This document shows positions 45,601 through 58,059 of a stretch of 64,000 nt of DNA, piece after piece (position 1 is the stretch's first letter; the number at the start of each line of letters is the position of its first letter). The DNA comes from Diabrotica undecimpunctata (lineage: Eukaryota; Arthropoda; Insecta; Coleoptera; Chrysomelidae), in the NCBI RefSeq assembly GCF_040954645.1, contig NC_092809.1, positions 76,616,435 through 76,680,434 of the forward strand, written 5' to 3'. The notes under the pieces are model-generated. The model did no database searches and was not told the DNA's origin. It worked only from the letters and a program-made list of their open reading frames with translations. The translations under genes and the position numbers were made by a program.

Positions 45601-45673
45601 GAGAACGATTTCCGAAGTGGAAATTGAAGCGTCAAAATAAACTTACTTTAAAGTAAAACTGCGGCTTATTCCC
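45601..45673 (-). repeat. Right member of the inverted repeat pair
   Basis: GAGAACGATTTCCGAAGTGG with AAATTGAAG...GCGGCTTATTCCCA is the inverse of 41441-41535, with a shorter middle. The pair spans the MULE but lies well outside it on the right, so it probably marks a different, older element. Confidence 0.75.
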
Positions 45674-45696
45674 AAAGAAGTAGTATATTGTATTAA

Positions 45697-48112
45697 CCCT
45701 ATACTGCGCAATGTAGCAGATTTGCTACAACCTATTAAAATAATCGTCCCTTAAATTGTGTGTTTAAAGCCGTCGTCGCTGCGCTTCGTATCAAATGTAA
45801 TACGTCCTTACGTACTAGAAAATAAGGTTGCATATCCCGCAATCGTTTTAGTTCGCGCGTGAATTTTGTTAGTCGTCTATTATAGCAAGTGCCTATTCGC
45901 ATTGATCACGTGTTATAGCTCTTCAGATTTTGGTTGGTTTTTATTAGTTTTTTCGTAATTCTTTTATTTTGGTATTTTGGCTGTATGAACTTTGTTTAGA
46001 ACGTAAGTAATATAGATCGAGCTAATTTATATTTTTACCAGTAATTTCTACAAAATTTGCCTCTTTTTACGGTTCTATCAGATGTAATACATTGGGTTTT
46101 TACAGGGTCATTACAGGATGGTAAAAGAGCTTTGTCGGAGCGTGAATTAGAGGAGTTAACAGCAATTTTTTTGGAACAGTGATGACGAATTGGACAATAG
46201 CTGCTCTGAAGAATGTTTTAGAGATGAGACCAACTTAGATCGTTATGAGAATATTAATATTCAAAGCTTACCAGTAGAATTTAAAAATAGAATTACTGCC
46301 ACAGTTTACAGACCAACAAATAGAACCTATTGATGAACCGACTATCGTCGATGTCGATGTGGAGGTTGAGGCAATCACTGCTCGAATCAAAACTATGTCG
46401 TGGAAGAAAAAAACCTTATTCATTGATGAACTGGCGAAGACTTAGAGGACATACCAACCTTCCTAATGCTATAATAGATTTGTCAATATCTTTTTCAATC
46501 TTTTTTAAGTTCTTTTTTGACAATGAGTTGATCGAAAAAATCAGAATCCAATACATTTATTATTGAAAAAGATCCGAGTAAATCTGCTGAACTGACCACC
46601 GTAGATATAAATCAAGACCTAGGAATTTGTATCTTGCATTTTGCAAATAAAAAACGTAATAAGTGGGAAAAGATTCGATTTTATTAGGAAATTTATACAT
46701 TTCAACGACAATAAGAGTTTGGATTTAAATGATGTGGATCGAGATCGTCTTCATAAATTAAGGTCCCTTGTTGATCATTTGAATACCAAACTTTAAAGCA
46801 TACCATTGGAACAAAAGCTTTCAGTAAATAAGCAGATGTGCGCCTCAAAAGTAAGGCACTATATGAAACAATATATGCCTGCTATAAACCCAACAAGTGG
46901 TGACACAAACTTTTTGTTTTATGCAGTGTTAGTGGATATTCCTACAATTTCGAGATATACACTGGTACAGAAAACGATAGGACGAATCGTCGGGTAAATG
47001 AACCAGACCTAGGAGCAAGTGCCAATGTAGTTGTCAGATTATCTATTATTATACCGGAAAATCAGAATTATGTTGTTTATTTTAACCATTATACGTCATT
47101 GCCTTGAGTCGATTATCTTGCTAACAAAAGTATATATTTCATAGGCACTGTTAGACGAAACCGTATTCCAAACAGTAAGTTGATATTTGAAGATGAGCAA
47201 AAGAAATGGATCGTTGGACTTTAGTTGAATGTGTGTGTGTGTTACTTTGAAAGTGTGGAAATATCGTTAGTGGCCTGGAGAGATAACAAGACTGTTTGTT
47301 TGTTGTCAACATATGCTAGAGAATTACCGAAAGGAAATGTTAAAAGGTTTGATAGAAAAAGAAAGCAAAAAATCAACATTCAATGATCTAACTTGATTCA
47401 GGAATATAACCACCATATGGGAGGGCGTGGACCTTATAGATAGCCTCATTGGGTGGTATAAAATCAAAATTAAATAAAAAAAGTGGTATATGAGGATATT
47501 CTATCATCTTCTTAATATAATGCTTATAAATTCTTGGCTTCTTTACCGTCGATGTTCCAGTGAAAAGGAAGCAGAGAAATGTATAAAACTTGCCGAATTC
47601 CGGGCTGAAGTGGCATATTTCTTATGCAACTTTTGAAGTAATTGTTTACTGAAAAGAGAAAGGACATCAGATCTTGAAAAAGGATTAGTAGAAAAAAAGA
47701 AAAGGGCAGCAACAACAACGTATATTCCTCCAAAAGACGTAAGGCTTGATGGTCACTCACACTGGCCATTGTACAAAGATACAAAGCAGAGATGCAAGAT
47801 GCCAAAGTGTACTTCTTTCTCGTATATTCAATGTTCAAAATGTGGACTATATCTTTGCCTGTACAAAAATAATAATTGCTTTTATAAATATTCCATTTAA
47901 CTTATTATAACATATTATACTTATTATTAATCTATTAAAATTTGTTTTGTAAAAATTTCCGTTATGTATTATACATGATACAGATCAAAAACAAGATTTT
48001 TCAAAAAAATTAATGTTTTTGAAAGCTAGACTTTTTTTACTATTTTTAGGCATAAGTTTATACCTTAATGCGATTAAAAATATTTTTTTATTACAATACA
48101 AAAAATCGCGCA
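45697..48112 (+). mobile_element. Second piggyBac-like element, heavily decayed
   Basis: Starts after a TTAA (45693-45696) with CCCTATACTGCGCAATGTAG. A right end is less sure: GCGCATTAAAGG near 48108-48119 offers a TTAA (48113-48116) and a partly matching TGCGCGAT end. The interior holds transposase fragments on the plus strand (about 46130-47880) in several frames. Unlike the first piggyBac (21091-23086), this one keeps C-terminal parts. Confidence 0.65.
46130..47880 (+). pseudogene. piggyBac-family transposase pseudogene
   Basis: Translations through many frame changes give SERELEELTAIFLEQ, NIQSLPVEFKNRITATVY, an EQMCASKVRHYMKQYMPA-like block (about 46820-46880), NEPDLGASANVVVRLSIIIP, FNHYTSLP, VDYLANKSIYFIGTVRRNRI and KGNVKRFDRKRK. 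It then continues with HHMGG, GWYKIKI, and a Cys-rich end with KMPKCTSFSYIQCSKCGLYL. The order matches PGBD-type transposases: catalytic core, then a cross-brace Cys cluster. Stops and frame changes are dense (at least a dozen), so it is an old pseudogene. Confidence 0.75.
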
Positions 48113-48119
48113 TTAAAGG

Positions 48120-49735
48120 TTACCTCTGAAAAAAATTGAAAAAAAATCAAATAAAGCATAAAAAATTTAAAGAGAAATCGGGAATAATAGATTAGGGAAG
48201 TGATAGACAATACAAACCAAGTACCAAAACGTAAATAGAAATTTCCAGGTCATAGCATTAACTCATGGAAATACCAGATAAGATATGAAGTGACGATCTC
48301 ACACGCTAGCACAAGATTAATAAAAACAGCACTACATTAAGACTGTGTTTCAAAGACAGCGGAAAGCGATATCCCAATTGCATAGAATAAGACTAGATAT
48401 CCATACTGACTAGTAAGAGTTCAGCAACATTTTATTTTATACTGTACTTATATAAAATGAACATAAATGCCAGTCAAGGTCAAGTATGTGTCAAATGAAA
48501 GCCAAATTCCAAATATCAAAGTCAAATTAACCTCCCGTTTCCAGATCCAAATTTCTTGTCTGCTAATTGACTCAAACATTTTTCTAACTATATTTAATTA
48601 AGTAGATCTTGGTATTCCTTGTATTTCATTGCCTGGAACATCTGTAATCGTTTTATTGCGTCATTAACATGTAACTTACAAACAAGTATCTCAATTAGAT
48701 CAGCAGCGCAAGAAAATAGATACAAACTTACTTATTTACAGATTGGTACAATAATAAATTAAGTTGAACTAGAATTCTGGATGAATCTGTTTTTTCGGTG
48801 GCATAATATTGTCAAAAAACAACATTTTTTCATTATTCTATAATGAGAATTAAAATAAAACAACCTTGTGTAAACTTCAAACACATTAAGCGCCTACGTT
48901 TGATGCTTCCGCTCCTCATTTAAATGTGCTTCTTTCTTTTGAATTTTTATGACACAGGATTAAACATTCTTAATTTTGTTATTTTTCAGCGCGTCCAACT
49001 TTTCACCTAACCGTTTTATCCCTAATTTTATTGGCTGATTAAACTTCCGACGACGCTGAAAAACTTTGCGACGCGTGTCAAGAAAACATAAAAAACTTGC
49101 GTCGAATCATTTTGATCTTAAGGATGTTGACGTTTTAAATGACGAAAGAATTTCGTTATATAAGACTTACGATCTATGTCGAGACATTTTGTTAGAAATA
49201 TGTTTTTGTAATGTTTAACGTTGAAGAAGGAAAGAAGGACACATTTTAGGCGTCGTTTGGAAGTTATGAAAAAGTTATGGAACTTGGGACAAACACAAGA
49301 TTGATTTAGAAATGTAGTTTTTATTATTTATTACATGTTTATTTGGTTTTTTTTAGCCTTGTCAACACTTGAGTGTTATCAGGTACCATTTGACATTTCC
49401 ACTAGAAAGTTTGATATCTTTGACATAACATTCTGAAAAACATTAAGTATATTGTTTGAGTAAATTTTTTTAATTGAACAGTCAATTTAAAATTTAATTT
49501 CAGCGAAAAAATGTAAATTTTGAACAAACCGTTTTCGTACAACGAATTTCGTTCGTAGCGATGAAATCCCATCTTTTGCACTGTGAAACGTTAGTTTATT
49601 GAATTTAATTCTTACCGTTGTTTAGTTTCTAATTAATGTCGTGAAGTTTTTATACGAAAACTGCGCAAAATCAACTAATGCAAGATCATCATGTGACATA
49701 CTGTAGAACTGGAACAGTCCTCCCACTAGAAGCGC
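48120..49735. other. Unassigned stretch
   Basis: No recognised gene or element. Open frames are short. A CG-containing segment (about 49030-49140) is slightly GC-richer than its surroundings but is not identified. Confidence 0.3.
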
Positions 49736-49739
49736 TAAT

Positions 49740-51225
49740 TCCATTACTATACATGGAATCCTCCTCTACCTTTTCTCCTTCGTAAGGCTGTAGTGGCGTC
49801 ATATAATTTGTTTGACTATTTCTGTCCAATTATCTCTCTCCTGTGCGTGTTGTTTTGCTTTGGACAATGAGTAGCCAGTCATGTCCTTTATTTGGTACGA
49901 CCATCGTACTGGAGATCTTTGTGTGTTTTGTGATGTCATTGTTCTTCCAAATTTTTGTGAGTTTAGCTGTTGCCGAGCTCGCCATTGTGATGCTTCGACG
50001 GATCTAATCTTTGCATCCTCCACTGTTAGTGATAACGGAGCCTCAGTAATTAAATTGCCTGGCCACTTTGTAACCTGCCATGGTTCTTATCCCTGCTTGG
50101 TTGTTTCTGATTCTGTCGATGGTCATCACTTTGGTTTTCTGCATATTTATTTTTAAACCATATTCCATACTCACCGTGCCTAGCCAATTCATAATTTGTT
50201 CCAGCTCTTCTGGTGATGATGCCAATATAACAGTGTCATCAGCATAACGTAGGTTTTTGATTTTTCTTCCTCCTCTCGTTGCTTCACCTTGCCATTCCTC
50301 AAAAATTTGACGCATAATATATTCACTATAAATATATTGAATATAATAGGGGATATTATGTATCCCTGTCGAACTCTAGATTTTAATTTAAAGTTTTTCG
50401 AAACCACGTTATTAACTCATTAGCAGTATTATTTACATATACGTTTTGTAATAAACAGATTAGATGTTCTGGCGTACCCATTTCTCTCAGTATATGCCAC
50501 ATTTTATCCGATATTACGGTATCGAAGGCTTTGGAATAGTCAACAAAGCATAAATATGTTTCCATGTTAAACTATCGACATTTTGCGATAATTTGACGAA
50601 TATTAAGAATATGTTCTCTCGTTCCTCTACCTGGGACGATTCCGCATTGTTCTTGGGGAATTTGTGGTAAGATAGTTGATTTTAGTCTTTCATTGATGAT
50701 GGTTAGAAGTACTTTGCCCGCATGCGATATCAATGCTACTGTACGTTAATTACTGCAATCTGTCGGTGAACCTTTTTTATATATGGGAATAAACGTGAGT
50801 TTACCCCAGTCGTTTGGCCACTTTCCGGTATTCCAGATCTCATTGCAAATTCTAAGCATTACTTCCGTCTCTAATTCTCCTATTTCTTTGAGTATTTCAG
50901 CTGTTATTCCATCTTCTTCTTAATTTTAGCTTTTTAATTGCCGCCTCAATTTCTGATTTCAATATTTGAGGTTCTTGTTCATAACTTCTACATGGAATAT
51001 TGCATATTAATATAAGATGTTTGCTTATTGGATCCCACATAATCTTACAAAGACACAAAAAGGTATCCCAAATGCCCATGCTCAATAATTTCTGTGACTT
51101 AATCCTTCCAACGACTGGGAGACTTTCTAGCGATCGTTTACCATTGAATTTATTCTCAATGATCAGTTTTTTATGCTTTCTGTTCTTCTCTCTATCGTCA
51201 CCGTATTCCTCCATCGTATCTCAGA
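49740..51225 (-). mobile_element. LINE reverse transcriptase, decayed
   Basis: Minus-strand ORF2 from about 51225. Linker: REKNRKHKKLIIENKFNGKR, EQEPQILKSEIEAAIKKLK. Palm: GITAEILKEIGELETEVMLR, GKWPNDWGKLTFIPIYKKGS, CGIVPGRGTREHILNIRQII, YLCFVDYSKAFDTV (motif A, Asp kept), SRVRQGYIISPIIFN (motif B) and KNLRYADDTVILASSPEELE (catalytic YADD). After that EYGLKINMQKTKVMTI and the thumb run to about 49740. There are four or more frame changes. The endonuclease is missing. Confidence 0.85.
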
Positions 51226-51640
51226 TACGGTGCAGGAATTCACCGGGGCAAATAAAGGCGAAATAGTTCATTATAGTTCATTCGCCAAAATTTACAGCAG
51301 ACCTAATAAGCAAATACAGGAAAATAGTCAAAGCCATAGTAGGTTTGCTAACAGGGCACTACAAGCTGAATAGGCAATTGAAACCGATCTGTCACCTAGA
51401 GGAAGAAACAGCAGAGTACATTTTGTGTCAGTGCGACTGCCTAGCAAATGTGCGGTTCTTTACATTAGGCGAAGAAAAGTCACCGGCAAAGAGCTACATG
51501 GAAGTTTTAGTCCCGAAGCTATTAGAGATTTTAAAAATGTTCAGGCTAAAGAACGTAATCTAGGATTAGAGGACCATAATAGATGTCAAAACCTACAACA
51601 TACCACAAAACAGGAAGCCACACTCAAAAAATAGAGAAAC
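51226..51640 (+). mobile_element. LINE C-terminus with zinc-finger-like end
   Basis: Plus-strand piece 51290-51640 reads AIVGLLTGHYKLNRQLKPIC, HLEEETAEYILCQCDCL and SYMEVLVPKLLEILKMFRL. This is the C-terminal Cys/His region that follows RNase H in Jockey/R1-like LINEs (LTGH..LN.HL, then C..EEET..H.L..C). One Cys/His position is altered. It lies head-to-head with the minus-strand LINE ending at 51225. Confidence 0.7.
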
Positions 51641-51743
51641 TGAACAGGAGAATATGTGCGCCAGAGATAAAAACAACCATATAAATAATGTGTGTCAAAA
51701 ACTGGACCAACATGCAAATCGCCTCGAAAACCCAAGGCTAAAA

Positions 51744-51870
51744 GTGGTAAACTTTTTTGCATTTCCTTTAGCGTCCCAAAATTGACATTTTTGGCAAAAT
51801 TCAGCTTGTTTGTATGATTTTTAGAGGTTCAGTGGCATTTTCGTCTTTGACGAATGGAGTATTCCCCTTA
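51744..51870 (+). repeat. Fragment of the foldback repeat family
   Basis: AAAAGTGGTAAACTTTTTTG, then AAATTCAGCTTGTTTGTATG and AGGTTCAGTGGCATTTTCGT, matches the right arm of the 61697-62887 foldback in the same orientation. It is one terminal arm without a partner here. Confidence 0.8.
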
Positions 51871-53869
51871 CTATATGTCCCAGATAAGAAATTTTCTGAT
51901 CTTTAACAATTTTTAGCAATTGTTTATCTTTGTTGACCCTAATTATCCTTCCTCATTAGTTTTTCTTGCTGCCCAAGGTACAACATACATTTCTTAAATG
52001 AACTTTGTGAAGATCGTACGTAATCACAACACAAATTATAAAACAATTTTGTCAATATAAATTTTTACGTAACGAAAAACTTCCTGTTTTGAGTGATTTA
52101 TTTTGTATTAAGCACCACTTTTAAAAAATTATTTCCCTATTTAAGTATTACAATTGTGCGTAGTTTTTTTTTAAATATTAAACTGTATTAAGGTGTATAA
52201 ATGTACCGCAGTATTTTGTATACTTTTAAATGTTGTCCAGTTACGCCACTGACTATTAGCGACTTCTTTCTTCTAGATGACGATCCCTGGTATGGCAGTT
52301 ACAGTTTCGAATGGCGGTCTTTCGATAACGACGCTCGCGACGTCCGCCGTCGGTCGTTTGACATTCGATAAGGCCCTCAAACCGCCTGAAAAATGTCCGA
52401 CTTTGGGTCGACGACATTTGCCCAAACGTGATTCGATGCCAAAACAATCTGGCAAACATCAGACGAACGCCGATGTCATGCAATGCCGCTTTCTCCAAGG
52501 GCGGCTCGCCTCGATCTTAAACTCGTAATGCGATATATATGAGGGAATCAAGAAAAAATATCTAACTAGTCTAGACTCTACTTATATAGTACAGCGAACA
52601 TATGACACAAATTATACTTTTCTTGTTTCAGCTGATTTGGCTCATACAACGAATTACTCTGTCTGCTTGGACATTAGAAATATGCTTGATAATAAAAGCT
52701 TTTAAACTGTAGATAATCTCCAAATTAATTTAGAACAAAAAGTTTAATATGACAGTCTTAAAAGATAAAAACTAAATATTTTATTTACCACATCGACTTA
52801 TGGATCTCGAGGTAAACTTGAAATCAACGATCAAGTTTTACAACAAGAAATGTCACTTTAGAGGCTTAATTAATTAACCTTTAGAAAAGTTTACGGTTTT
52901 AAGTAAGTAACTCACAAAAAATTTGGCTGATTTATTTCTATAAGATTTCGGTTTAAGACTTCAAGATTTTCGACAAAAATTTTTACTCGGAATTCAAAAA
53001 TTCTCATCATCGGTAGTTCAATAATAGATAATAATTCATTTAGAGTACTTTTTTGGTAGGGATTTTATGGGAGATCGTATCGAATGAATCGTATCACCTG
53101 ACGACGTTGCGATTTAGTTCAGTATTGTTTGACATTTACCACATAAAACCATTATAGTACAAACCTCCTCGTTGGTAGAGCTGGGAATCCATATTCGTTG
53201 GATCGGAAATACGGGCACTTGTTAGAGCACGTACTCTGATTCGGCGAATAGTGATTGCTGATTGTACAGGGTGTATCCGATTGGTAGTGTGCGCCATATT
53301 CGAGCTTTGGCTGATCCCTATTGGATCCTTGAGTCCGCGCACCAGTGCAGTTACTAATCAGTCGGATTTTTCGAACTCCCTTAAGACTACACACCCTTCC
53401 AGTTTCCTGGAAGCCTTAGTTTTAGAGTAACGTAGGTCCCAAATATCTAAGTGGCGAGTAAGTTTTATTTCCTACTCGTCCAGTTACTCTACAAATCATC
53501 GTGCGAGATGGTCGTCTGCGTCTGTGGTACAAACTTCGCCACGCAGGCCGGTATGGATACTCACATACGGAGGCTACGCTGCCGAGGATCCAGACAGGCT
53601 GACGACGACGTTTGCGGCATATGTGGATCCCGAATCTAGAAATTATTCAGCTATATTACGAAAATGGGCGTTCTACGAGGAATGTGTTTTCATTATTGGC
53701 ATAAGAAGCGATCAAATAGACCACATTCAGCGTGTAATGAAGAAAATAGCGGAGCATATACGCGAAAAAAATGAAGAATCGATTCGTCGCCGTTCTCAAT
53801 AGCTTCGCAGTAGGAATCCTAGTTTAAAAGCATACAAAATTCAATTAGTGTAAGATGTGTCCGAGTCGT
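51871..53869. other. Mostly unassigned; one GC-richer unknown patch and one small zinc-finger-like ORF
   Basis: At 52256-52528 GC content is clearly higher, with overlapping open frames on both strands (83 aa plus, 80 aa minus). I recognise neither. At 53451-53639 a 62-aa plus frame reads CVCGTNFATQAGMDTHIRRL then VCGICGS, which resembles a C2H2-type finger such as those at the N-terminus of some site-specific LINEs. It is too short to call. 53120-53420 contains a TGTACAGGGTGTATCC motif of the sort found near mariner-type ends. Confidence 0.35.
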
Positions 53870-54487
53870 CACCATTTTAGTCGATGTACTCTTGATAAGC
53901 TTAATGGATACGTAAATAAACAAAATGTCCACGGTTGGGGTGATGAGCAACCCGAAGAGGTTTAAGAGTTGCCATTACATCTAAAAAAAAAACAACTGTT
54001 TGGTATGGTTTATGGACGGGTGAAATCGTCAGTCCATATTTTTTTAAAACAGAGGCCGGCCAGAATGTTATTGTGGATGGAGACCGTTATCCCGCCATGA
54101 TAACGGACTATTTGGTACCTAAAATTGAAGTTCGTGGTCTCTCAACGACATTTGGTTCCATCAAGGTGGCGCCATATGCCATACAGCCCGTGAAAACATG
54201 GTTTTACTGCGAGAACGAGTCGGTGCCCAATTTATTTCACTTTCGGGACCAGTGGATTGGCCGCCTAGTTTCTCTGACATCACACCTCTGGACTTTTTCT
54301 TTTGGGGCTACGTAAATCCACAGTCTACATGAATAAACCAGCTACGATTGAAGCACTGGAGGCCAATATTACTCGAGTCATTAGTCAAATACCAATCGAA
54401 CGCGTCATCAAGAATTGGAACTTCAGATTGGACCATCTTAACCGCAGTTACGGCCCACATTTTAAAGAAATGATCTTTAACAAGTAA
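53870..54487 (+). pseudogene. Mariner-type transposase remnant, C-terminal two thirds
   Basis: Read through at least three frames: LNGYVNKQNVHGWGDEQPEE (about 53890-53960), GQNVIVDGDRYPAMITDYLV and PKIEVRGL (54060-54140). The HQDGA catalytic block is frame-broken near 54150-54200. A WPPRS..ITPLDFFLWG equivalent is broken near 54260-54310. The C-terminus is intact: KSTVYMNKPATIEALEANIT, RVISQIPIERVIKNWNFRLD and HFKEMIFNK-stop (54487). This is the Tc1/mariner-related family common as multi-copy genes in insects. It is inactive. Confidence 0.85.
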
Positions 54488-55565
54488 TAATTGTAAAGAG
54501 GTTCTTTTGTACGATAATAAAGATTTTCAAATAAAATTCAATTTTTCATTATGTTTTCTTTTTGAAAAAAGTACCTCTAAATAAATCACCCATTATTACA
54601 TATACTTTAGACGTTTTTTTAAGGAAATTATAAATCCCTTACCATAATTACTCTAACTATAATAGTTTACGAGTAAATATGTTTTTCTAGTTTTTTCGGA
54701 ACTGGTTGTAAAAACTTTCAGTAACTGGAAGAAAAACTTACGATTTCATAATTTCTCCCTCAAAATTTTTAGTGCTAAATCTCTTAAATTTTTAATGCTA
54801 AATCATTTTCAAAGACACTCAAAAATTGATGTATAACCAATAATTAGTTATACTCAAAAAACTCAAAAATAAAAACATGTCATTTTAACCACAATCCCAA
54901 AAAATGTTGTAGTAGATGTTTTAACCATAAATAAATTCCATCGATGCTTTCCGTTTATAAATACGACACACAAAGACATGAACAAATTAAATTGTATTGG
55001 CGTTGAAGATCAGGAAAAATTATTTAAGATGAAAATCAAATTATAGAGCGAAACTGTGAAATTCTTACATACACAATATCTAAACAATTATTTATTCCCA
55101 AACCTAGAATGAAACCACAATGAGACCGCATAAAATTCTGAAAAAAGTTTTGACAGATTCTAAAAGTATTGACAGAAAAAATACAATGCACAAAGTACTT
55201 GAAGTGATTAACATCCACAAGTTAAGCAAACTTAAATATTTTTAACAAATTATCAGAAACTCGACTTATGGTTGTTACAGTTGTAAATTATATAATATAT
55301 AGGAACAAAGTGAAACATCAAAAAAAGTGAAGTCACTAATGAATCAAATCATATGATAGGGAATAATCAACAATAGGAAACCAAAGACACACCTGTTCGA
55401 TCAATCGCTTGATAACTAAATATTGCATAATTGGTGCCAATTTTCTTTCAAATGCTTTCTGCATACGAAGAAATAATTTAACTGAAATATTTAAGCAAAG
55501 TGACAGGTATCTAGAGAGTCGTAATGCAATGGTCTCCTTTACTCGGAGAAGAGCCATTAGATCAA
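54488..55565. other. Unassigned AT-rich stretch
   Basis: Directly after the mariner stop there is an AATAAA-type signal (54519-54545). The rest has no recognised gene. Short frames at 55036-55218 and 55336-55557 are unassigned. Confidence 0.3.
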
Positions 55566-55569
55566 CTAA

Positions 55570-56830
55570 GGAGCTTAACTATGGTTAAGCTTTATTGGTT
55601 TCCAGTAAGTACCTAGAAGTGATCCTGGATTTGAACCTACATGGAAGGTACATCTGGACTCAAAGGAGAAAAAGGCCGATACAGCTTTCTAAGCGTGCAA
55701 AAGAGCTTTCGAACCCAAATTGGGTCTGCAGGCGAAAACCCTGCATTGGATATATCAATCCATGATAAAGCCTATCCTGACGTATGCGACCGTTGTGTGG
55801 TGGCCCTGGGCTAGACTGGCTTTCAACCAAGGCCAAGTTTTCTCACCTCCATTCTTAACGGTTGGCGTGCATTGCGAGCCACGAAGACTACTCCGACAGT
55901 AGATCTTGAGGCTCTGTTGGTTTTACCTCCTCTACATCTTATTGCAGAGCACAGAGCCACGATGGCAGTTTATAGGCTCAACTGTTGTAATATTTGGAGA
56001 CAAGCCATCGAGTAATGTCCTATGCTTTCTATGGTACAGAATTGCATGACCCCTCAATATGAGTTCTCATCCTCCTTCTTGGTTCAATTTTCTGACCAAG
56101 ATGAGTGATTGGAATGAGAACCTGCACTGATTCATTACAGCGAGCTCACCTAGTTCACAGATGGATCCAGAATAGAGGGTAGGCGTTGGAATATATGATC
56201 GTAGGATCACATTTGGGTCAAGTTCCCATGCACAAGCCTTTAAGGTCAAGATCTTTGCGATCCTGACCTGTACTCGGGAGATAATTGATAGGGTTTACCC
56301 AGGCAGGACTATCTCTATCTGTTATGATACTCAAGAAGCTCTAAAGGCTCTGGGAGCACCACAGTCAGCTCTAAGCTGCTTTTTAAGCGAAAGAGAACAC
56401 TGGCTGATGTTGCGCTGACCAATAAGTTCAACTTGATAAGGGTGCCGGTAGATTCCGGGTGTGAGATTAGAGTATCCTTCAATACTGGTCGAGATAGTCT
56501 CAAGGCAGTTCTTTTGTAAATATTTTAAAACTCCTGGGCTAGTGATGGAGATTTGATATAGGCTAGGCTTCACATAGCGGGGACATACTTCCCCTTCCAA
56601 ATCGTAGATTATACTTTCTGGGTCAGTATGCTTACAGGCCACTGTACTCTCAGGCGGCATCTATCTACTTGAAATGGCTCAAGGTACAGTCTATGTGATG
56701 AGGAGGAGGAAACCTTTTCACATGTCCTCTGGAAATTGCTAGCATTGGTCTAGCAGAGATGGCAGATACTGGTTTCGGCCTTTAGGCAATCGAGCCAAAT
56801 AAAAGAGTTGTAATTGTAACCTGAACAGAC
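55570..56830 (+). mobile_element. LINE ORF2 C-terminus with RNase H domain, decayed
   Basis: Plus-strand remains of a Jockey/R1-like LINE tail. RT thumb: LGLQAKTLHWIYQSMIKPIL and TYATVVWW (55715-55800). Then PTVDLEALLVLPPLHLIAEH and RATMAVYRLN. RNase H: WFTDGSRIEG (about 56155, first Asp), GVGIYDRRITFG, AQAFKVKIFAIL (Glu) and RTISICYDTQEALKAL (second Asp). C-terminal: ADVALTNKFNLIRVPV, LTGHCTLRRHLSTW and CDEEEETFSHVLW. Several stops and frame changes. The 51226-51640 piece is from a related family. Confidence 0.85.
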
Positions 56831-58055
56831 CTGTACCTGTACTAAAGGTTTACAATATACAAATATTAGGATGTAATATAAAGGATACAAAGGATTAGAT
56901 ATTCGGAACGGCAGGAGAAACTCTGATTTGGAGCCCCTGCGCCCCAGAAACTCCAAAGAAAGGTTTTTGTGGGCCTGTTAACTGTTGACCAAATTACGTT
57001 TAATTAAAGACCATAAGTCCACTAAGTTTTGTAGATTAGCTTTAGTATTCAGAAAAGATGTAATATTTATGATTAGTATTTTTACAGCAAAAAAGAAAAC
57101 GAAAAATATCTTACTATTTATATTTGAATTAAATTTCGGTATTTTGCTAATTAAGTGTGTTCATTTTTTCTGAAAACTAGTGTCCCATACGTTGTAATAG
57201 ACTTCCTTTGATATTCTTAATAGAAAATAATATATCATATTTTCTGTACCCTTTATTAAATGCGTGCTGTACAAACAAATTTATCGTATAGTTTTTCTCT
57301 AAAAATACGGTCGAGTTGATATGTATTTTGCATGTTTAGATATATTTTCCGCAGTTCTCTTCTACTACACTGACTCTTTTGAGCTATTCAAAAACAGTTA
57401 CACATTTATATACAGACTGAAAAAGGTAAAATACCTCTTTATTTTCCCATTTCGAATTCTGTAAGGACAACGGCTTGTGTCGCACTGGCAGCCTAACTCA
57501 ATTTCGTACTTTATTTTCCCTCCTCAGAGATAAGAAGGGGAACTTTTCCACGATCCACGGATTTGTTAAGGGTGTGAGGCGAAGAGTGTGAAACGGTCTA
57601 TTTATTTGTGAAATTTACCACTTGGGGCCCAACGAACCCTTGGGACATGCTACATGAATCTTATTATTATTTGATGAGGATATGGTAATTTTGCGCATGA
57701 AAACAGTTTATGGAGATGACGGCTACAATTTTCATTGATATTGAACTTGATTCGAACTAATAATACAATTTAAATTTGCTATATAAACAATATTAAATAC
57801 GTTAGGTCTACACAGATCTTGACATTGTACTAAACAAATGTTTTTTTGAAATATTAGAGATATACTAAAAATATTCACATAGTCACAATTATCAAATTAC
57901 ACTGCCGCCCGTCTATTAAAGTGTATATAGAAATATTCCAAATAAAACAGGAAATTAGCACCAATTGTAAAAAATTATATTTTATAAACAAAGCTAACAC
58001 AAAACACATTAAATGTTAAAAATGAAATACAATACTGTATTATAAAGATCAAAAT
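56831..58055. other. Unassigned stretch
   Basis: No recognised gene or element ends. The only frame over 60 codons (56985-57173) is unlike known families. Confidence 0.3.
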
Positions 58056-58059
58056 TTTC

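Noticed and set aside
41441..45673. Treating the 95-bp inverted repeats as the TIRs of the MULE
   Set aside because: The MULE has its own matching ends at 41633 and 44440. The outer repeats are placed asymmetrically (about 90 bp versus 1150 bp away).
53160..53220. TTGGTAGAGCTGGGAATCC as a tRNA or tRNA-derived SINE
   Set aside because: It resembles an A box only loosely, no B box (GGTTCGANTCC) lies at the right distance, and no cloverleaf can be drawn.
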